A DNA stretch of 64,000 bases from CAZPWQ01 sp964590495 (GCA_964590495.1 CAZPWQ010000003.1:13399-77398); one strand, 5' to 3'. Positions 34,126 through 44,154 are shown, numbered from the stretch's first letter. Notes: generated by a model from the letters alone, not told the origin. Made by a program: numbers and translations.

Positions 34126-37100
34126 ATGGGCAGAATAGCTACAGTTTTATCGATAATATTGGCGATTACAGTTCTGGATGTCAAAGCTCAGGATCGGCAG
34201 ATCAGTGGAACGGTTACCTCGGCAGATGCGGGGGAACCCTTACCAGGGGTTACAATAGTCGTAGAAGGTACAAACCGGGGAACCACAACCAATACTGATG
34301 GAGAATATTCTATCACTGTGCCTTCAGACGCTAACACTCTTGTCTTTTCCTTTATCGGATTCAGAACAGAGCGGGTCGAATTAAATGGACAAAATAGCAT
34401 TGACATTGTCCTTGAAACTGATATACAGCAACTCACGGATGTAGTTGTTGTGGGTTACGGTTCTCAGGTCAGAGAACAGTTGACAGGTAACCTCGCAGAA
34501 GTTTCTGGTAATGACCTCGAAAACGTACCGGTAACCAGCTTTGAGTCTGCCGTTCAGGGGAGGGCTTCGGGCGTGTTTGTGCAACAAAATAACGGTAAAA
34601 CCGGACAGGGCATCACTATCCGGGTAAGAGGCTCCTCTTCGGTGACAGCAAACAATCAGCCTCTTTATGTAATTGACGGGATTCCGGTTACCTCTCAGGA
34701 TCAATCTATTACGTCGGCACAGAACAACCCGCTGTCTGACATCAACTTTAACGATGTTGAGTCGATTACGGTACTTAAAGATGCATCTGCATCTGCTATC
34801 TATGGTTCGCGGGCTTCAAACGGCGTAGTGCTGATTACAACGAAAGGCGGACAATCCGGCGAAACGCAGTTTAGCCTGAACACTTCCACCGGTATAAGCG
34901 ACCCCACCAATAAAAAGGATTGGTTAAATGGACCTGAGTACCTTGAAGTATTCGATGAAGCATTTGTCCGTTCGCCATTTAACAGCACCGGAACAATTGA
35001 CGGTGCCGTATTCGGGCTTTCAAGGGATGGGCTATATGATTTATTTCTGCCCGATTGGGATCCCAACCGGGATACGGAATGGCAGGAATTGGCTTTCCAG
35101 GATGCTGCAGTCAACAAAGTTGATCTCAGTGCAAGCGGAGGCACGGAAAATACAACATTTTATGTAAGTGGTACCCTGCTTGATGAAGATGGGATATTGA
35201 TTGAGGATAATTTCCAGCGTCTCGGCGGCCGCCTGAATTTGAATCACCAGGCAAACGATGCAATGAGTGTGGGGATGAATTTGAGCCTTGCACGAACGGT
35301 AAATGACAGACTCTCTACCGATAATGCATTTTCCACGCCATTGCAGCTGATAGCTCAATCACCACTGCAGCAGGCGTTCGGTGATGATGGAGAGCCATTT
35401 GACAACACCCTGTATTTTAACGGCTTATTATACCGGGATGGTTCATCATTTGAGACTACACGTTTTCGTTCGATTGGAAATCTTTATGCCGATTACAACA
35501 TCACCCAGAACCTTTCAGTGCGATCGGAGTTGGGAGTTGACGTTCTTACCCAAAATGAAGAACGGTGGTTTGGTGCTTCAGTATCACGAAATACGGGAGA
35601 GCCCGACGGCATGGCACAAAGCAGATGGGTACAGGTTGTTAACTATACCTCCAATACCTTTGCCAACTATCAAAAAACCATCGCTGAAGACCACAGTCTA
35701 AAGGGAACAGTCGGAATCAGTTTTAACCAGGCAGACCGCTCACAATCCTTTGTTCAGGGCCGGGTATTTCCAAACTCCAGTTTTCGAACACTGGCAAGTG
35801 CAGCAGATATCAACAGCGGCAATGCCACACTCACGAATTATAACTTTCTGTCATACTTTGCCCGGGCCAACTACAGTTTTAAGGATAAATACCTGATTAA
35901 TGCCAGTGGCAGAATTGATGGATCGTCCCGATTCGGTAGCGACAACCGGTATGGTTTCTTCCCCTCAGCATCGGCAGGGTGGATAATTTCCGAAGAAGAC
36001 TTCCTTCGTGAAAATGAGACCTTCAGCTTTTTAAAACTGCGCGCCAGCTGGGGCATTACGGGTAATGCAGAAATTGATAACTTCCCGGCGCTGGGCCTTG
36101 TAGGCGGCGGCAGCAGCTATTCGGGGTTAAGCGGTATAGCTCCTTCTCAACTCGCCAATCCCGAATTAAAATGGGAAGAGACCACACAATATAACTTCGG
36201 ACTTGACTTCGGATTGTTCGAAGATCGCATTTCAGCAGAAATCGATTACTATATAAAAGATACCAATGATCTGCTCCTTGATGTGAACGTGCCGGGTACT
36301 TCGGGTTTTCTTTCCCAGACACAGAACGTCGGTAAGTTGGAAAACAAAGGAATAGAGGTAATGCTGAACACTTACAATTTCGTTGGTGATTTTAGCTGGA
36401 GAACATCCTTCAATATTGCAGCCAACAGAAATAAGATTGTTGATCTGGATGGCCAGGTTATCGAAGGTGGTTTTATCAACAGGGCCGTAGAAGGAGAAGC
36501 CATTGGTGTATTTTTTCAAAGGGAATTTGCGGGAGCTAATCCTGATAACGGGGATGCCGTTTATTACCTGAACAGGGAGCCAAGCCAGGATGAGCTTGAT
36601 AATGGCACTGTATTTAAAATGGAAGACCGCTTTGGCGACCGGTATATAACGGCAAGCTATGGTGCTGCCGATCGCGTCGTCATTGGAGATCCGAATCCGG
36701 ATTTTATCGGCGGTATTACCAACAAATTCAGGTATAAGGGATTTGATCTTGACGTACTTTTCCAGTTTGTATATGGTAATGAAATCTACAATGGCGGCGG
36801 TACTTTTCAGTCGGCCAGTGCCAACTTCTATGACAACCAGACAGCCGATCAGCTGGATCGATGGCAGGAACCCGGTGACATTACCGATGTACCGGAACTC
36901 AGACTGTTCGGAGGTAACGGCGACGGTGAATCTTCACGTTTTATCAGTGACGGCTCTTACCTGAGGCTTAAAAACGTAACCTTCGGTTATACTCTGCCAA
37001 CTGAACTTTCGAACACACTGAATCTTGACAGGTTACGATTATATGTTACAGGAATTAACCTGTTGACCTTCACCGGTTATGACGGTTGGGACCCTGAAGT

Positions 37101-37200
37101 GAATACCGACTTTACGGCCGGTAATATCGGGCTGGGTACAGACTTCTACGCTGCACCTCAGGCCAGAACCATCACTTTGGGTCTTAACATAGATTTTTAA
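34126..37200 (+). CDS. SusC/RagA-family TonB-linked outer-membrane protein (first)
   Basis: 1024 aa. Signal peptide ending VKAQ, a carboxypeptidase D-like regulatory domain (ISGTVTSADAGEPLPGVTIVVEGTNRGTTT..., quoted in part), a TonB-box-like VVVVGYG, the plug (TVLKDASASAIYGSRASNGVVLITTK in pieces) and a long 22-strand barrel ending in an aromatic LNIDF terminus. Imports a large substrate, commonly a glycan or peptide, in concert with the SusD-like lipoprotein 22 nt downstream. No sigma/anti-sigma pair or hydrolase flanks it, so the substrate is unknown. Confidence 0.97.
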   Translation: MGRIATVLSIILAITVLDVKAQDRQISGTVTSADAGEPLPGVTIVVEGTNRGTTTNTDGEYSITVPSDANTLVFSFIGFRTERVELNGQNSIDIVLETDIQQLTDVVVVGYGSQVREQLTGNLAEVSGNDLENVPVTSFESAVQGRASGVFVQQNNGKTGQGITIRVRGSSSVTANNQPLYVIDGIPVTSQDQSITSAQNNPLSDINFNDVESITVLKDASASAIYGSRASNGVVLITTKGGQSGETQFSLNTSTGISDPTNKKDWLNGPEYLEVFDEAFVRSPFNSTGTIDGAVFGLSRDGLYDLFLPDWDPNRDTEWQELAFQDAAVNKVDLSASGGTENTTFYVSGTLLDEDGILIEDNFQRLGGRLNLNHQANDAMSVGMNLSLARTVNDRLSTDNAFSTPLQLIAQSPLQQAFGDDGEPFDNTLYFNGLLYRDGSSFETTRFRSIGNLYADYNITQNLSVRSELGVDVLTQNEERWFGASVSRNTGEPDGMAQSRWVQVVNYTSNTFANYQKTIAEDHSLKGTVGISFNQADRSQSFVQGRVFPNSSFRTLASAADINSGNATLTNYNFLSYFARANYSFKDKYLINASGRIDGSSRFGSDNRYGFFPSASAGWIISEEDFLRENETFSFLKLRASWGITGNAEIDNFPALGLVGGGSSYSGLSGIAPSQLANPELKWEETTQYNFGLDFGLFEDRISAEIDYYIKDTNDLLLDVNVPGTSGFLSQTQNVGKLENKGIEVMLNTYNFVGDFSWRTSFNIAANRNKIVDLDGQVIEGGFINRAVEGEAIGVFFQREFAGANPDNGDAVYYLNREPSQDELDNGTVFKMEDRFGDRYITASYGAADRVVIGDPNPDFIGGITNKFRYKGFDLDVLFQFVYGNEIYNGGGTFQSASANFYDNQTADQLDRWQEPGDITDVPELRLFGGNGDGESSRFISDGSYLRLKNVTFGYTLPTELSNTLNLDRLRLYVTGINLLTFTGYDGWDPEVNTDFTAGNIGLGTDFYAAPQARTITLGLNIDF

Positions 37201-37222
37201 AAAAATTAACAGAGGATTTATT

Positions 37223-38581
37223 ATGAGATTATTCAAACAATCATTTTTAGCAGCTCTATTATTTATGACAGCGTTAGGCTGTGACAGCCTGCTTGATCTG
37301 GAACCGAGCCAGTCAATATCTGATGCAACAGCTTATGAAACATCAGAAGCTATCCAAACCGCACTGATTGGAACTTACGACGGCCTTTCTGACGATGACC
37401 AATATGGCGGGTCTTATCTGTACCTTGCAGATTTGCTTGGACAGGATGGGGATGTATTCTGGTCGGGAACTTTTGAGCAGCCGGAGGAGGCTTTTCAAAA
37501 GAACTTCAGAACGGAAAACAGTTTTGTCACGGCTGTTTGGACCGAAAGTTATGAAACCATCAACCGGGTGAATAATATTCTGGCAAATATCAACGTGGCG
37601 GATGATGACATTCGTGACAGGATTGAAGGAGAAGCCAAATTTATACGCGGCATTACTTACTTTGAGCTGGCGCGTGTTTTTGGCAAGTCCTGGAATGACG
37701 GGGACCCTTCTGGTAATTTGGCAGTACCCCTGGTGCTTGAGCCTACCGAATCAATTACCGAAGAGAGTTTTGTATCCAGAAATACCGTGCAACAGGTGTA
37801 TAATCAGGTCATTAATGACCTCACGGATGCCAGAGATCTGTTACCTGCATCCAACGGCTTTTTTGCCGATACCTATGCTGCCTCGGCTATACTTTCCCGT
37901 GTATATCGCCAGCAGGACGAGTGGACGAGTGCCAGAGATGAGGCAAGCAGGGTGATAGAATCCGGAAACTATGTACTTTTAGATAACTATACCGATGCGT
38001 TTGCCAACAGCAGCAATACCAGTGAAGATATCTTTGCAATACAGGTCACGGGCCAAGATGGGTCTAATGACATGAATCTGTTTTATGCTCCTGATGCTGA
38101 CGGAGGTCGTGGGGATGTCGATATTCAACAGGTTCATTTAGATAAATATGAAACCGGAGACGAACGACTGGACCAATTTTACCAGGATGGCAACGGTGTC
38201 GTTCGCACAGCTAAATGGCAGAATTCAGTTGATGGTAACATAGGCGTTGTTCGACTGGCCGAAATGTATTTAACCAGAGCTGAAGCCAATCTCATTCTTG
38301 GTGAAAGTGTAGGCGATACACCGGCAAATGACCTCAACGAGGTAAGAAACCGCGTTGGATTAATCGTTAATCCCGCCCCCACTGTTGAGGATGTACGCGA
38401 TGAACGGTTCCTTGAGTTGGCATTTGAAGGGCATTTCCTCCACGACATAAAGAGAAGAGAAGGTTCTTTAACGGGCGCCGGACTTGATTGGGATGCAAAT
38501 GAACTTGTTTACCCTGTACCGCAACGCGAAATGGATGCAAATTCCAACCTCACACAGAATGCAGGTTATACAGGAAATTAA
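37223..38581 (+). CDS. RagB/SusD-family nutrient-binding lipoprotein (first)
   Basis: 452 aa. Lipobox ALGC after a short signal peptide, then the helical SusD fold with SESYETINRVNNIL-type TPR-like helices and the C-terminal LTRAEANLILGE... and DERFLELAFEGHFLHDIKRR signatures (quoted in pieces). Surface lid for the SusC-like channel immediately upstream (22 nt). Ends before a strong terminator. Confidence 0.96.
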   Translation: MRLFKQSFLAALLFMTALGCDSLLDLEPSQSISDATAYETSEAIQTALIGTYDGLSDDDQYGGSYLYLADLLGQDGDVFWSGTFEQPEEAFQKNFRTENSFVTAVWTESYETINRVNNILANINVADDDIRDRIEGEAKFIRGITYFELARVFGKSWNDGDPSGNLAVPLVLEPTESITEESFVSRNTVQQVYNQVINDLTDARDLLPASNGFFADTYAASAILSRVYRQQDEWTSARDEASRVIESGNYVLLDNYTDAFANSSNTSEDIFAIQVTGQDGSNDMNLFYAPDADGGRGDVDIQQVHLDKYETGDERLDQFYQDGNGVVRTAKWQNSVDGNIGVVRLAEMYLTRAEANLILGESVGDTPANDLNEVRNRVGLIVNPAPTVEDVRDERFLELAFEGHFLHDIKRREGSLTGAGLDWDANELVYPVPQREMDANSNLTQNAGYTGN

Positions 38582-38604
38582 CGGAACTCACCGCTTAATT
38601 AACC

Positions 38605-38638
38605 AAAGGGGCACAAATAATTTTGCGCCCCTTTTTTT
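38605..38638 (+). terminator. terminator of the first SusC/SusD operon
   Basis: AAAGGGGC (38605-38612) pairs with GCCCCTTT (38627-38634) and continues as a T-run to 38638, 24 nt after the SusD-like stop. Confidence 0.85.
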
Positions 38639-38647
38639 ATACGACTT

Positions 38648-39334
38648 CTAATCATTTAACTTAAATGAATTACTGATGTTATTATTTATCGTTGAGGAAT
38701 TAGACGAGTTCTCCGGATTAAGAAGCCTGGTGCCGTCGTCATTTAAAAACCAATTCTCTACATTTGTTATAACCGGCAGGTTATAAAACAAAGGGCCGCC
38801 TCCTGTATTTGCAGACTCATTGGGTACGGCAAAGCTGAAACTGAAGGATCTTGCCGATTTAAAAGTAAATGTACTGTTATTGTAAGATCCCCTGATAATC
38901 ATAGAATATCTGCGCGAATCAGACTCCCCTTCTACAAATTCAGAATCAATATTTTGATCACTTGATTTAGCCTGCACCAACTCAAAACTGAAATCATCAA
39001 ATACCACATCCGAATTAAATGAACCGTTAATAAGTCCCTTCACTTCATCATCTGATGAGATATGTGAAATTTGAGTTGTAAGATCATTCAATAGGAGAGT
39101 GTCATTCTGGTTGTCCTGCAGGGATGTTTCACCTATTAAAAAATCCAGGGTCAGTATTTGTAACGAGTCCTCCCCGATTTTTATCTGATCATTAATGTTT
39201 GATAATTCTATGGTAAACAGAATTTGATCCGGTGTGTCCTGATCATCGGGTCCGGTACTACAGGAAATTGAGAAGAATCCCAGTAATAAGAGCAATAGAT
39301 ATTTTCGTCTAGAGTGCAGGGTAGTCTTAATCAT
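38648..39334 (-). CDS. hypothetical lipoprotein
   Basis: 228 aa from the ATG at 39332-39334, which yields a basic start (MIKTTLHSRRK), hydrophobic core and the lipobox FSISC; the frame extends 17 codons further upstream to 39385, but that would bury the signal. The mature part is Asp/Asn/Ser-rich with alternating hydrophobics, suggesting a beta-sandwich. No family recognised. Convergent with the SusC/SusD operon. Confidence 0.65.
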   Translation of the reverse strand: MIKTTLHSRRKYLLLLLLGFFSISCSTGPDDQDTPDQILFTIELSNINDQIKIGEDSLQILTLDFLIGETSLQDNQNDTLLLNDLTTQISHISSDDEVKGLINGSFNSDVVFDDFSFELVQAKSSDQNIDSEFVEGESDSRRYSMIIRGSYNNSTFTFKSARSFSFSFAVPNESANTGGGPLFYNLPVITNVENWFLNDDGTRLLNPENSSNSSTINNNISNSFKLND

Positions 39335-39459
39335 TTCTCCGATTGTGTTGACAGATGTTAGACTAAATGACAATTTATAATTCATATAAGCTGTTAGCAG
39401 CTACCAGCAGCTTTCAAAAAAATACCGTTTATCTCATTATACCCGCCCGATGAGGAAGT

Positions 39460-40134
39460 TTAATTACGGTTTTTCATCTGTTGCATCATGCTGCTCATAT
39501 CGTTATATCCCTGTGGGATTTCAAACAAGGAGTCATTCAATGATCCTTCCTCAATCTTTGTTGCCTTCATCCGGGTTATTTTTTGACCTCCCTTCACTTC
39601 AACCACCTCAAGCGGCATAAAACCCCCATTCTTCAGTTCTTCGGCCCATGCAGGGGTATTACTGTTACCCATCGGGTTTTCAGGCATCATAAAAGTACCC
39701 AGCCCCCGTGCTATGCACACTTCGTATGTCTCTCCTTCTGAAGTTGTCTCCCAAACTTCACAACTCTTTCCGGCGATAGTTTTGGTTTCTCCCGTTTTTG
39801 TCATATCCGGTATCTCCTCATCAGACTGATTATTCATATCGGAATCCTCAAGGTCCATCGACATAAATCCTTTCATCGCATCGATTATGATCACCATACG
39901 AGATTCCCCTGGGAGAAAAAGCATAGCTCCTTTTTGATCATCCTCACCAAACTCCATGCGAACCTTTGAGCCCTTGATCATATAAGGCATTTCACCCATT
40001 CCTTCCTTTTTTAATTCAGCAACCTCGTAAAAGATTGTTCCTTCGAAATCCTGTGCAAGAGCATCCCCCTGTATAAAGAAGAAAAAAGAAAAACAGATAA
40101 ATAGAACATTTTGTATAAATTTTTGTACAGTCAT
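39460..40134 (-). CDS. exported DUF4412-domain protein
   Basis: 224 aa. Signal peptide with cleavage near DALAQ, followed by DUF4412 (FEGTIFYEVAELKKEG, MPYMIKGSKVRMEF, GESRMVIIIDAMKGFMSMD, KTIAGKSCEVWE). Such proteins are periplasmic or outer-membrane-associated and of unknown function. ATG start at 40132-40134. Confidence 0.8.
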   Translation of the reverse strand: MTVQKFIQNVLFICFSFFFFIQGDALAQDFEGTIFYEVAELKKEGMGEMPYMIKGSKVRMEFGEDDQKGAMLFLPGESRMVIIIDAMKGFMSMDLEDSDMNNQSDEEIPDMTKTGETKTIAGKSCEVWETTSEGETYEVCIARGLGTFMMPENPMGNSNTPAWAEELKNGGFMPLEVVEVKGGQKITRMKATKIEEGSLNDSLFEIPQGYNDMSSMMQQMKNRN

Positions 40135-40267
40135 AGTGCACTCCGGTTATTCACATTATATTTCATGCATATTAGAAATTAATCAACTATAAAGCCAATT
40201 AACTCAGATAACTTTATCACTTACACCGCCAACCGCCTCCTGCAACTGCCTACTGCCTACTGAAATC

Positions 40268-41275
40268 TTATCCCAGATTCTTGCAAACTGCTTCCGTAAA
40301 AGAGCCGGTGCCGCCCTCTCCGCCGATATCCGGTGTACAAGCGTCTTTATTATCACGCAAGGTAGTGTAAATCGCGTCCCGGATATTATTTGATATTTCA
40401 TTTTGATCCAGGTATTCAAGCATCATTAAAGATGAAAACAATAGCCCTATGGGGTTAGCTTTGTTCTGTCCCGCAATGTCGGGGGCTGAGCCATGTACAG
40501 CTTCAAACATCGCGGCATCATCACCTACATTCGCCGCACCCGTTACGCCGAGGCCTCCTATGAGTCCGGCAGCCAGATCAGACAGAATATCTCCGAAAAG
40601 ATTGGTGGTAACAATCATATCAAATCGCTGTGGCCGCATAACCATCTGCATAGCCATGTTGTCCACGATCAGATCCTCAAATTCAATATCAGGATAATCT
40701 TTTGCCACTTCGCGGCCGACCTCCAGGAAAAGTCCAGTAGTATACTTCAGGATATTAGCTTTGTGGACCAATGTAACCTTATTTCTATTGCATCGTCTGC
40801 CGTATTCGAATGCTGCACGTATAACTTTTTCACTGGCACTCCGGGTTACAACAGCAATACTTTCAGCGTGGGCATGCTCATCATCCACCCATCGTTCCTG
40901 CCCGATATACAATCCCTGTGTATTTTCACGAAAAAGAACGAGATCCACATCCTCATATGCACTCCGGATATTGGGAAGAGAACGGGCTGGACGAATGTTG
41001 CTGTACAGATCAAATTCTTTGCGAAGCGCTACATTAACAGACCGAAAGCCTGATCCCACCGGAGTTGTCAAAGGTCCTTTAAGCGCCAGCCGGTACTTGC
41101 TTATAACATCAATTGTTTCATCGGGTATCGGAGTACCGAGCTCCTCTTCTGCAGTCAATCCGGCACTGCATCTGATCCAGTTAATTTCAGCGCCTGCTTC
41201 TTTAAGAATAGTCGTGACTGACTCCGTAATTTCGGGCCCGATACCGTCTCCGGGAATTAGAACAATATCTTGCAT
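40268..41275 (-). CDS. NAD-dependent isocitrate dehydrogenase (IDH/IMDH family)
   Basis: 335 aa. IPGDGIGPEIT N-terminus, LFRENTQGLYIGQE with the substrate-binding Arg/Tyr, the conserved Lys (VHKANILK), the Mg-binding Asp pair in NLFGDILSDLAAGL and GSAPDIAGQNKANP for the nucleotide. Length and the TENTQGLY-like motif fit the NAD-type isocitrate dehydrogenase rather than isopropylmalate dehydrogenase, but homoisocitrate or tartrate relatives are possible. Tricarboxylic-acid cycle. No leu genes are adjacent. Confidence 0.88.
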   Translation of the reverse strand: MQDIVLIPGDGIGPEITESVTTILKEAGAEINWIRCSAGLTAEEELGTPIPDETIDVISKYRLALKGPLTTPVGSGFRSVNVALRKEFDLYSNIRPARSLPNIRSAYEDVDLVLFRENTQGLYIGQERWVDDEHAHAESIAVVTRSASEKVIRAAFEYGRRCNRNKVTLVHKANILKYTTGLFLEVGREVAKDYPDIEFEDLIVDNMAMQMVMRPQRFDMIVTTNLFGDILSDLAAGLIGGLGVTGAANVGDDAAMFEAVHGSAPDIAGQNKANPIGLLFSSLMMLEYLDQNEISNNIRDAIYTTLRDNKDACTPDIGGEGGTGSFTEAVCKNLG

Positions 41276-41374
41276 GAATAATTTTAGTTGCTCTTAAATT
41301 AAAAAGTTTCGGCTGGACTGAGAAGCCTTGAAAAAATCCTGCTGTTCTTATCACAAATAATTTGATGTTATAAT

Positions 41375-41545
41375 TCAGTTGGGACTGATTTTGATAACAG
41401 CAGAACCATCAAAATTTCCTTCACGCTAATCATCGAGCGCCGTATTAACCTCTTCCAATGCATATGTAGTGATACGGGTACGTACAGGAATTTCAGGGGC
41501 CAACACCAACTCTTCACCGGCCGCATGCATTACCATTGCCTTCAT
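41375..41545 (-). pseudogene. internally deleted zinc-type alcohol dehydrogenase remnant
   Basis: Reading from the ATG at 41543-41545: MKAMVMHAAGEELVLA is an ADH N-terminus, and it joins directly to PEIPVRTRITTYALEEVNTALDD, the C-terminal segment of the same family. The next codon is TAG (41426-41428) where Leu is expected, and the frame continues REGNFDGSAVIKI to a TGA at 41375. About 280 codons with the zinc and Rossmann sites are missing. It is a decayed last gene of the minus-strand operon at 41.5-44.2 kb. Confidence 0.82.
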
Positions 41546-41570
41546 AGCCTTTCAAATAAATTATTTGTAA

Positions 41571-42557
41571 TTAATCACTACCTATAAATGCAATGCCGTC
41601 GGGTGTAGCTCCGGTTTTAAAGCTTGTTTCCAACTTCCAGGAATCGGTATTTATCACCACAACCTCATCCCTGTTGCTGTTGGCAACATACAGGCGACTT
41701 CCGTCATCTGAAAAGGTAAGACCGATTGGCATTCCGTCACTACCTTTTTTAACGGTTGAAACTTTTTGAAGCAACTCATGAGTTTCAGTATCAAATATCG
41801 CTATCTCGCTTGATCTGGCATTTGATACAGCTATCAGTTTTCCATCAGGTGAAGTTTCGGCACGTATAGGAAATGATGAACTTTCCAGCGTATCATCAAC
41901 TTCATAATCATATGATTTTAAAACGGTAATACTGTTATCACCGCGGTTGGTGACCCAAATTTCTTCTTTGGTCGGTATCACAGTTATTCCTTCTGCCTCT
42001 TTACCGGTTTTCACTGTTTTTTTAACGATTTCAGAAGATAACTCAAGTATAGTCACAGATCCTGATCCCATATTGGTAACATAGGCAGTTTCCCCATGTG
42101 GAGCCAGTTCAACCATATGTGATACCTGCTGACCGGTTTTTATGGAAGAAACAATTTCTCCTGATTCAATATCAACAATTACAACTGCCTGCTGTGCTTC
42201 TGCCGTAACAATAACTCGTTTTCCGTCGGAAAACCAGGCGACACCATGAGGCCGTTGATAATCTTTCAGCGAAATCGTTTGATCGACTTCCTGCATATTG
42301 AGATCGATGATCGTTAAGGAATTACCTGCGGTATCAGCACCATAATTTGTTATTACAGCTCTGGTTTGATCCGGTGAAACCGCCACCTCATGTGGCCCTT
42401 CACCCGTCTTATATTCTGCAATTTTTTCGCCAGTTTCGGCATTCAGCTGCCAGGCACTGTCGGCGAATTTATTCAATACCAATATGCTCTGAGCCGCCAG
42501 TTGTGCCGGAGCGGCTAAAATAAATATAGTTGTAAGTAAGCTTAGAAAATATTTCAT
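41571..42557 (-). CDS. exported YVTN-family beta-propeller protein
   Basis: 328 aa. Signal peptide ending LAAQ, then about seven blades with the YVTN-type signature (VAVSPDQTRAVITNYG, TAYVTNMGSGSVTILE, EEIWVTNRGDNSITVLK, SRLYVANSNRDEVVVINT). Likely a periplasmic or surface binding propeller; no haem motif (CxxCH) is present. It follows the DoxX gene by 21 nt, in the sugar-dehydrogenase operon. Confidence 0.88.
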   Translation of the reverse strand: MKYFLSLLTTIFILAAPAQLAAQSILVLNKFADSAWQLNAETGEKIAEYKTGEGPHEVAVSPDQTRAVITNYGADTAGNSLTIIDLNMQEVDQTISLKDYQRPHGVAWFSDGKRVIVTAEAQQAVVIVDIESGEIVSSIKTGQQVSHMVELAPHGETAYVTNMGSGSVTILELSSEIVKKTVKTGKEAEGITVIPTKEEIWVTNRGDNSITVLKSYDYEVDDTLESSSFPIRAETSPDGKLIAVSNARSSEIAIFDTETHELLQKVSTVKKGSDGMPIGLTFSDDGSRLYVANSNRDEVVVINTDSWKLETSFKTGATPDGIAFIGSD

Positions 42558-42578
42558 ATGACCGTGGTTAATATCCCG

Positions 42579-43013
42579 TTAATATCTGCGGCGTCTTCTT
42601 CTATTTATTTTCTCATCAAGGCTGTATTTGCCGGGACCAATAAACAACATGCTCAGAAAAACGATTCCCAACTCTATACTATGTGAAATAGTCAAGAAAT
42701 CCTGACCGGCGCCACTATGTTCAACTATCGTGAAAATCATAAACATCAATAAGACAATAAGCGTAGGAATAAAAAACAAACCTGATAGCATAAAGAGTCC
42801 TCCGAAAAGCTCGGCAATTCCAATAATAAAACCAAAAAACATAGGAGCAAATTCGGTATTGATATACTGTAAAGACAAACCCACTTCAATCCACTGTTCG
42901 GGGCCGCCAAACACTTTCGGGTAGCCCCGCAGGATTAACAACAGGCCAAGCCCGATACGCAGAATCAGTAATCCTATCTCACGCAGCTGGGCCTTTTTTT
43001 TGCTTCGAATCAT
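42579..43013 (-). CDS. DoxX-family membrane protein
   Basis: 144 aa from the ATG at 43011-43013; the longer frame (to 43067) would overlap the upstream gene and has no family match at its start. Four transmembrane helices with RIGLGLLLILRGYPKVFGG, GIAELFGGLFMLSGLF and HSIELGIVFLSMLFIGPGKYSLD as in DoxX. The family is linked to respiratory or thiosulfate:quinone-type oxidations and redox stress. Lies between the sugar dehydrogenase and propeller genes. Confidence 0.87.
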   Translation of the reverse strand: MIRSKKKAQLREIGLLILRIGLGLLLILRGYPKVFGGPEQWIEVGLSLQYINTEFAPMFFGFIIGIAELFGGLFMLSGLFFIPTLIVLLMFMIFTIVEHSGAGQDFLTISHSIELGIVFLSMLFIGPGKYSLDEKINRRRRRRY

Positions 43014-43023
43014 ATGACTTTTC

Positions 43024-44154
43024 TTAGTTGTTAAAAGTGACGCGGTAAATGATGCCGCGATGATCATCAGAAATCAGAACTGATCCGTCCGGCAGCTCCA
43101 GAAGGTCAACCGGACGTCCCCATACTGCCGCATTATCCTGCTGTAACCAACCTTTTATGAAGGATTCATAAGAACCAGCATCATTCTTTTTTAATGATAC
43201 CATTGTTATACGATACCCGATTTTTTCACTTCTGTTCCAACTGCCGTGCTCAGCTATTAAAATATTACCCCGGTAAACCTCCGGAAACATCGAACCGGTA
43301 TAAAAAATCATCCCCAGTGCTGCAACATGGGGACCCAGTTCACGCGCCGGATCGCGTAACTGCATGTCTATATATTTTCTTTTTTCACCGAACTCGGGAT
43401 CCCAGATATTACCACCGTGTTTGTAGGGATATCCGAAATGCTGTCCTGCTTCTGTCAGGTGATTAAGCTCATCGGGCGGCCGGTCGTCGCCGAGCCAGTC
43501 ACGTCCGTTATCGGTAAACCATAACTCATCTGTTTCGGGATGCCAATCGAAACCAACCGAATTTCGCACCCCGTGTGCAATAATTTTCCGATCAGTACCA
43601 TCCGGCTTTATACTGGTTATGGTAGCATAAATTTCTTCTTCAGAATTGCAAATGTTGCAGGGGGCACCAACCGGTACATAAAGCCTTCCATCCGGACCAA
43701 AACCAATATATTTCCAGCCATGATGTCCGTCGTCGGGATAGTTATCGGTGATTGTAACCGGATCAGGGGGATTACCCAGGTTATCATCAATATTATCGAA
43801 ACGAAAGATTTTATTAATTGCAGCTACAAAAAGTGCCCCATCGCGGAATGCCACACCACTCGGCTGACGAAGGTCACGGGCAATAGTGTAGGTTTGATCT
43901 GCTTTATAATCGCCGTTTTCATCGACCAGGGCATAAACCGATCCGGCGGAACGGCTTCCGACATAGACTATACCATCAGAACTAAGAGCCATCTGCCGGG
44001 CATCGGGAACATCATCTGCAAAAACCTCGACCGAAAACCCATCAGGAAGGTTAAGCTGATCCAGAATTTTATCTGTGCCTGAAGTATCAGTATCACAGCT
44101 AAAAACAGCAGCTGCAATTACCGGAAGCAGAATAAAGATGTACTTTTTTCTCAT
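43024..44154 (-). CDS. PQQ-dependent sugar (sorbosone/glucose-type) dehydrogenase, lipoprotein
   Basis: 376 aa from the ATG at 44152-44154, which gives a basic start, hydrophobic core and lipobox VFSC; the frame extends 15 codons further upstream to 44199. A six-bladed propeller with GFSVEVFADDVPDARQMALS, the H-G-V-R-N motif (IAHGVRNSVGFDWHPETDELWFTDNG, quoted in part), and a C-terminal HRGIIYRV match the soluble glucose dehydrogenase/sorbosone dehydrogenase family. It oxidises a sugar or alcohol in the periplasm and passes electrons on. First gene of the operon. Confidence 0.88.
   Translation of the reverse strand: MRKKYIFILLPVIAAAVFSCDTDTSGTDKILDQLNLPDGFSVEVFADDVPDARQMALSSDGIVYVGSRSAGSVYALVDENGDYKADQTYTIARDLRQPSGVAFRDGALFVAAINKIFRFDNIDDNLGNPPDPVTITDNYPDDGHHGWKYIGFGPDGRLYVPVGAPCNICNSEEEIYATITSIKPDGTDRKIIAHGVRNSVGFDWHPETDELWFTDNGRDWLGDDRPPDELNHLTEAGQHFGYPYKHGGNIWDPEFGEKRKYIDMQLRDPARELGPHVAALGMIFYTGSMFPEVYRGNILIAEHGSWNRSEKIGYRITMVSLKKNDAGSYESFIKGWLQQDNAAVWGRPVDLLELPDGSVLISDDHRGIIYRVTFNN

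Noticed and set aside
40493..41053. 186-aa plus-strand frame
   Set aside because: Lies wholly over the isocitrate dehydrogenase gene in antisense; no motif.
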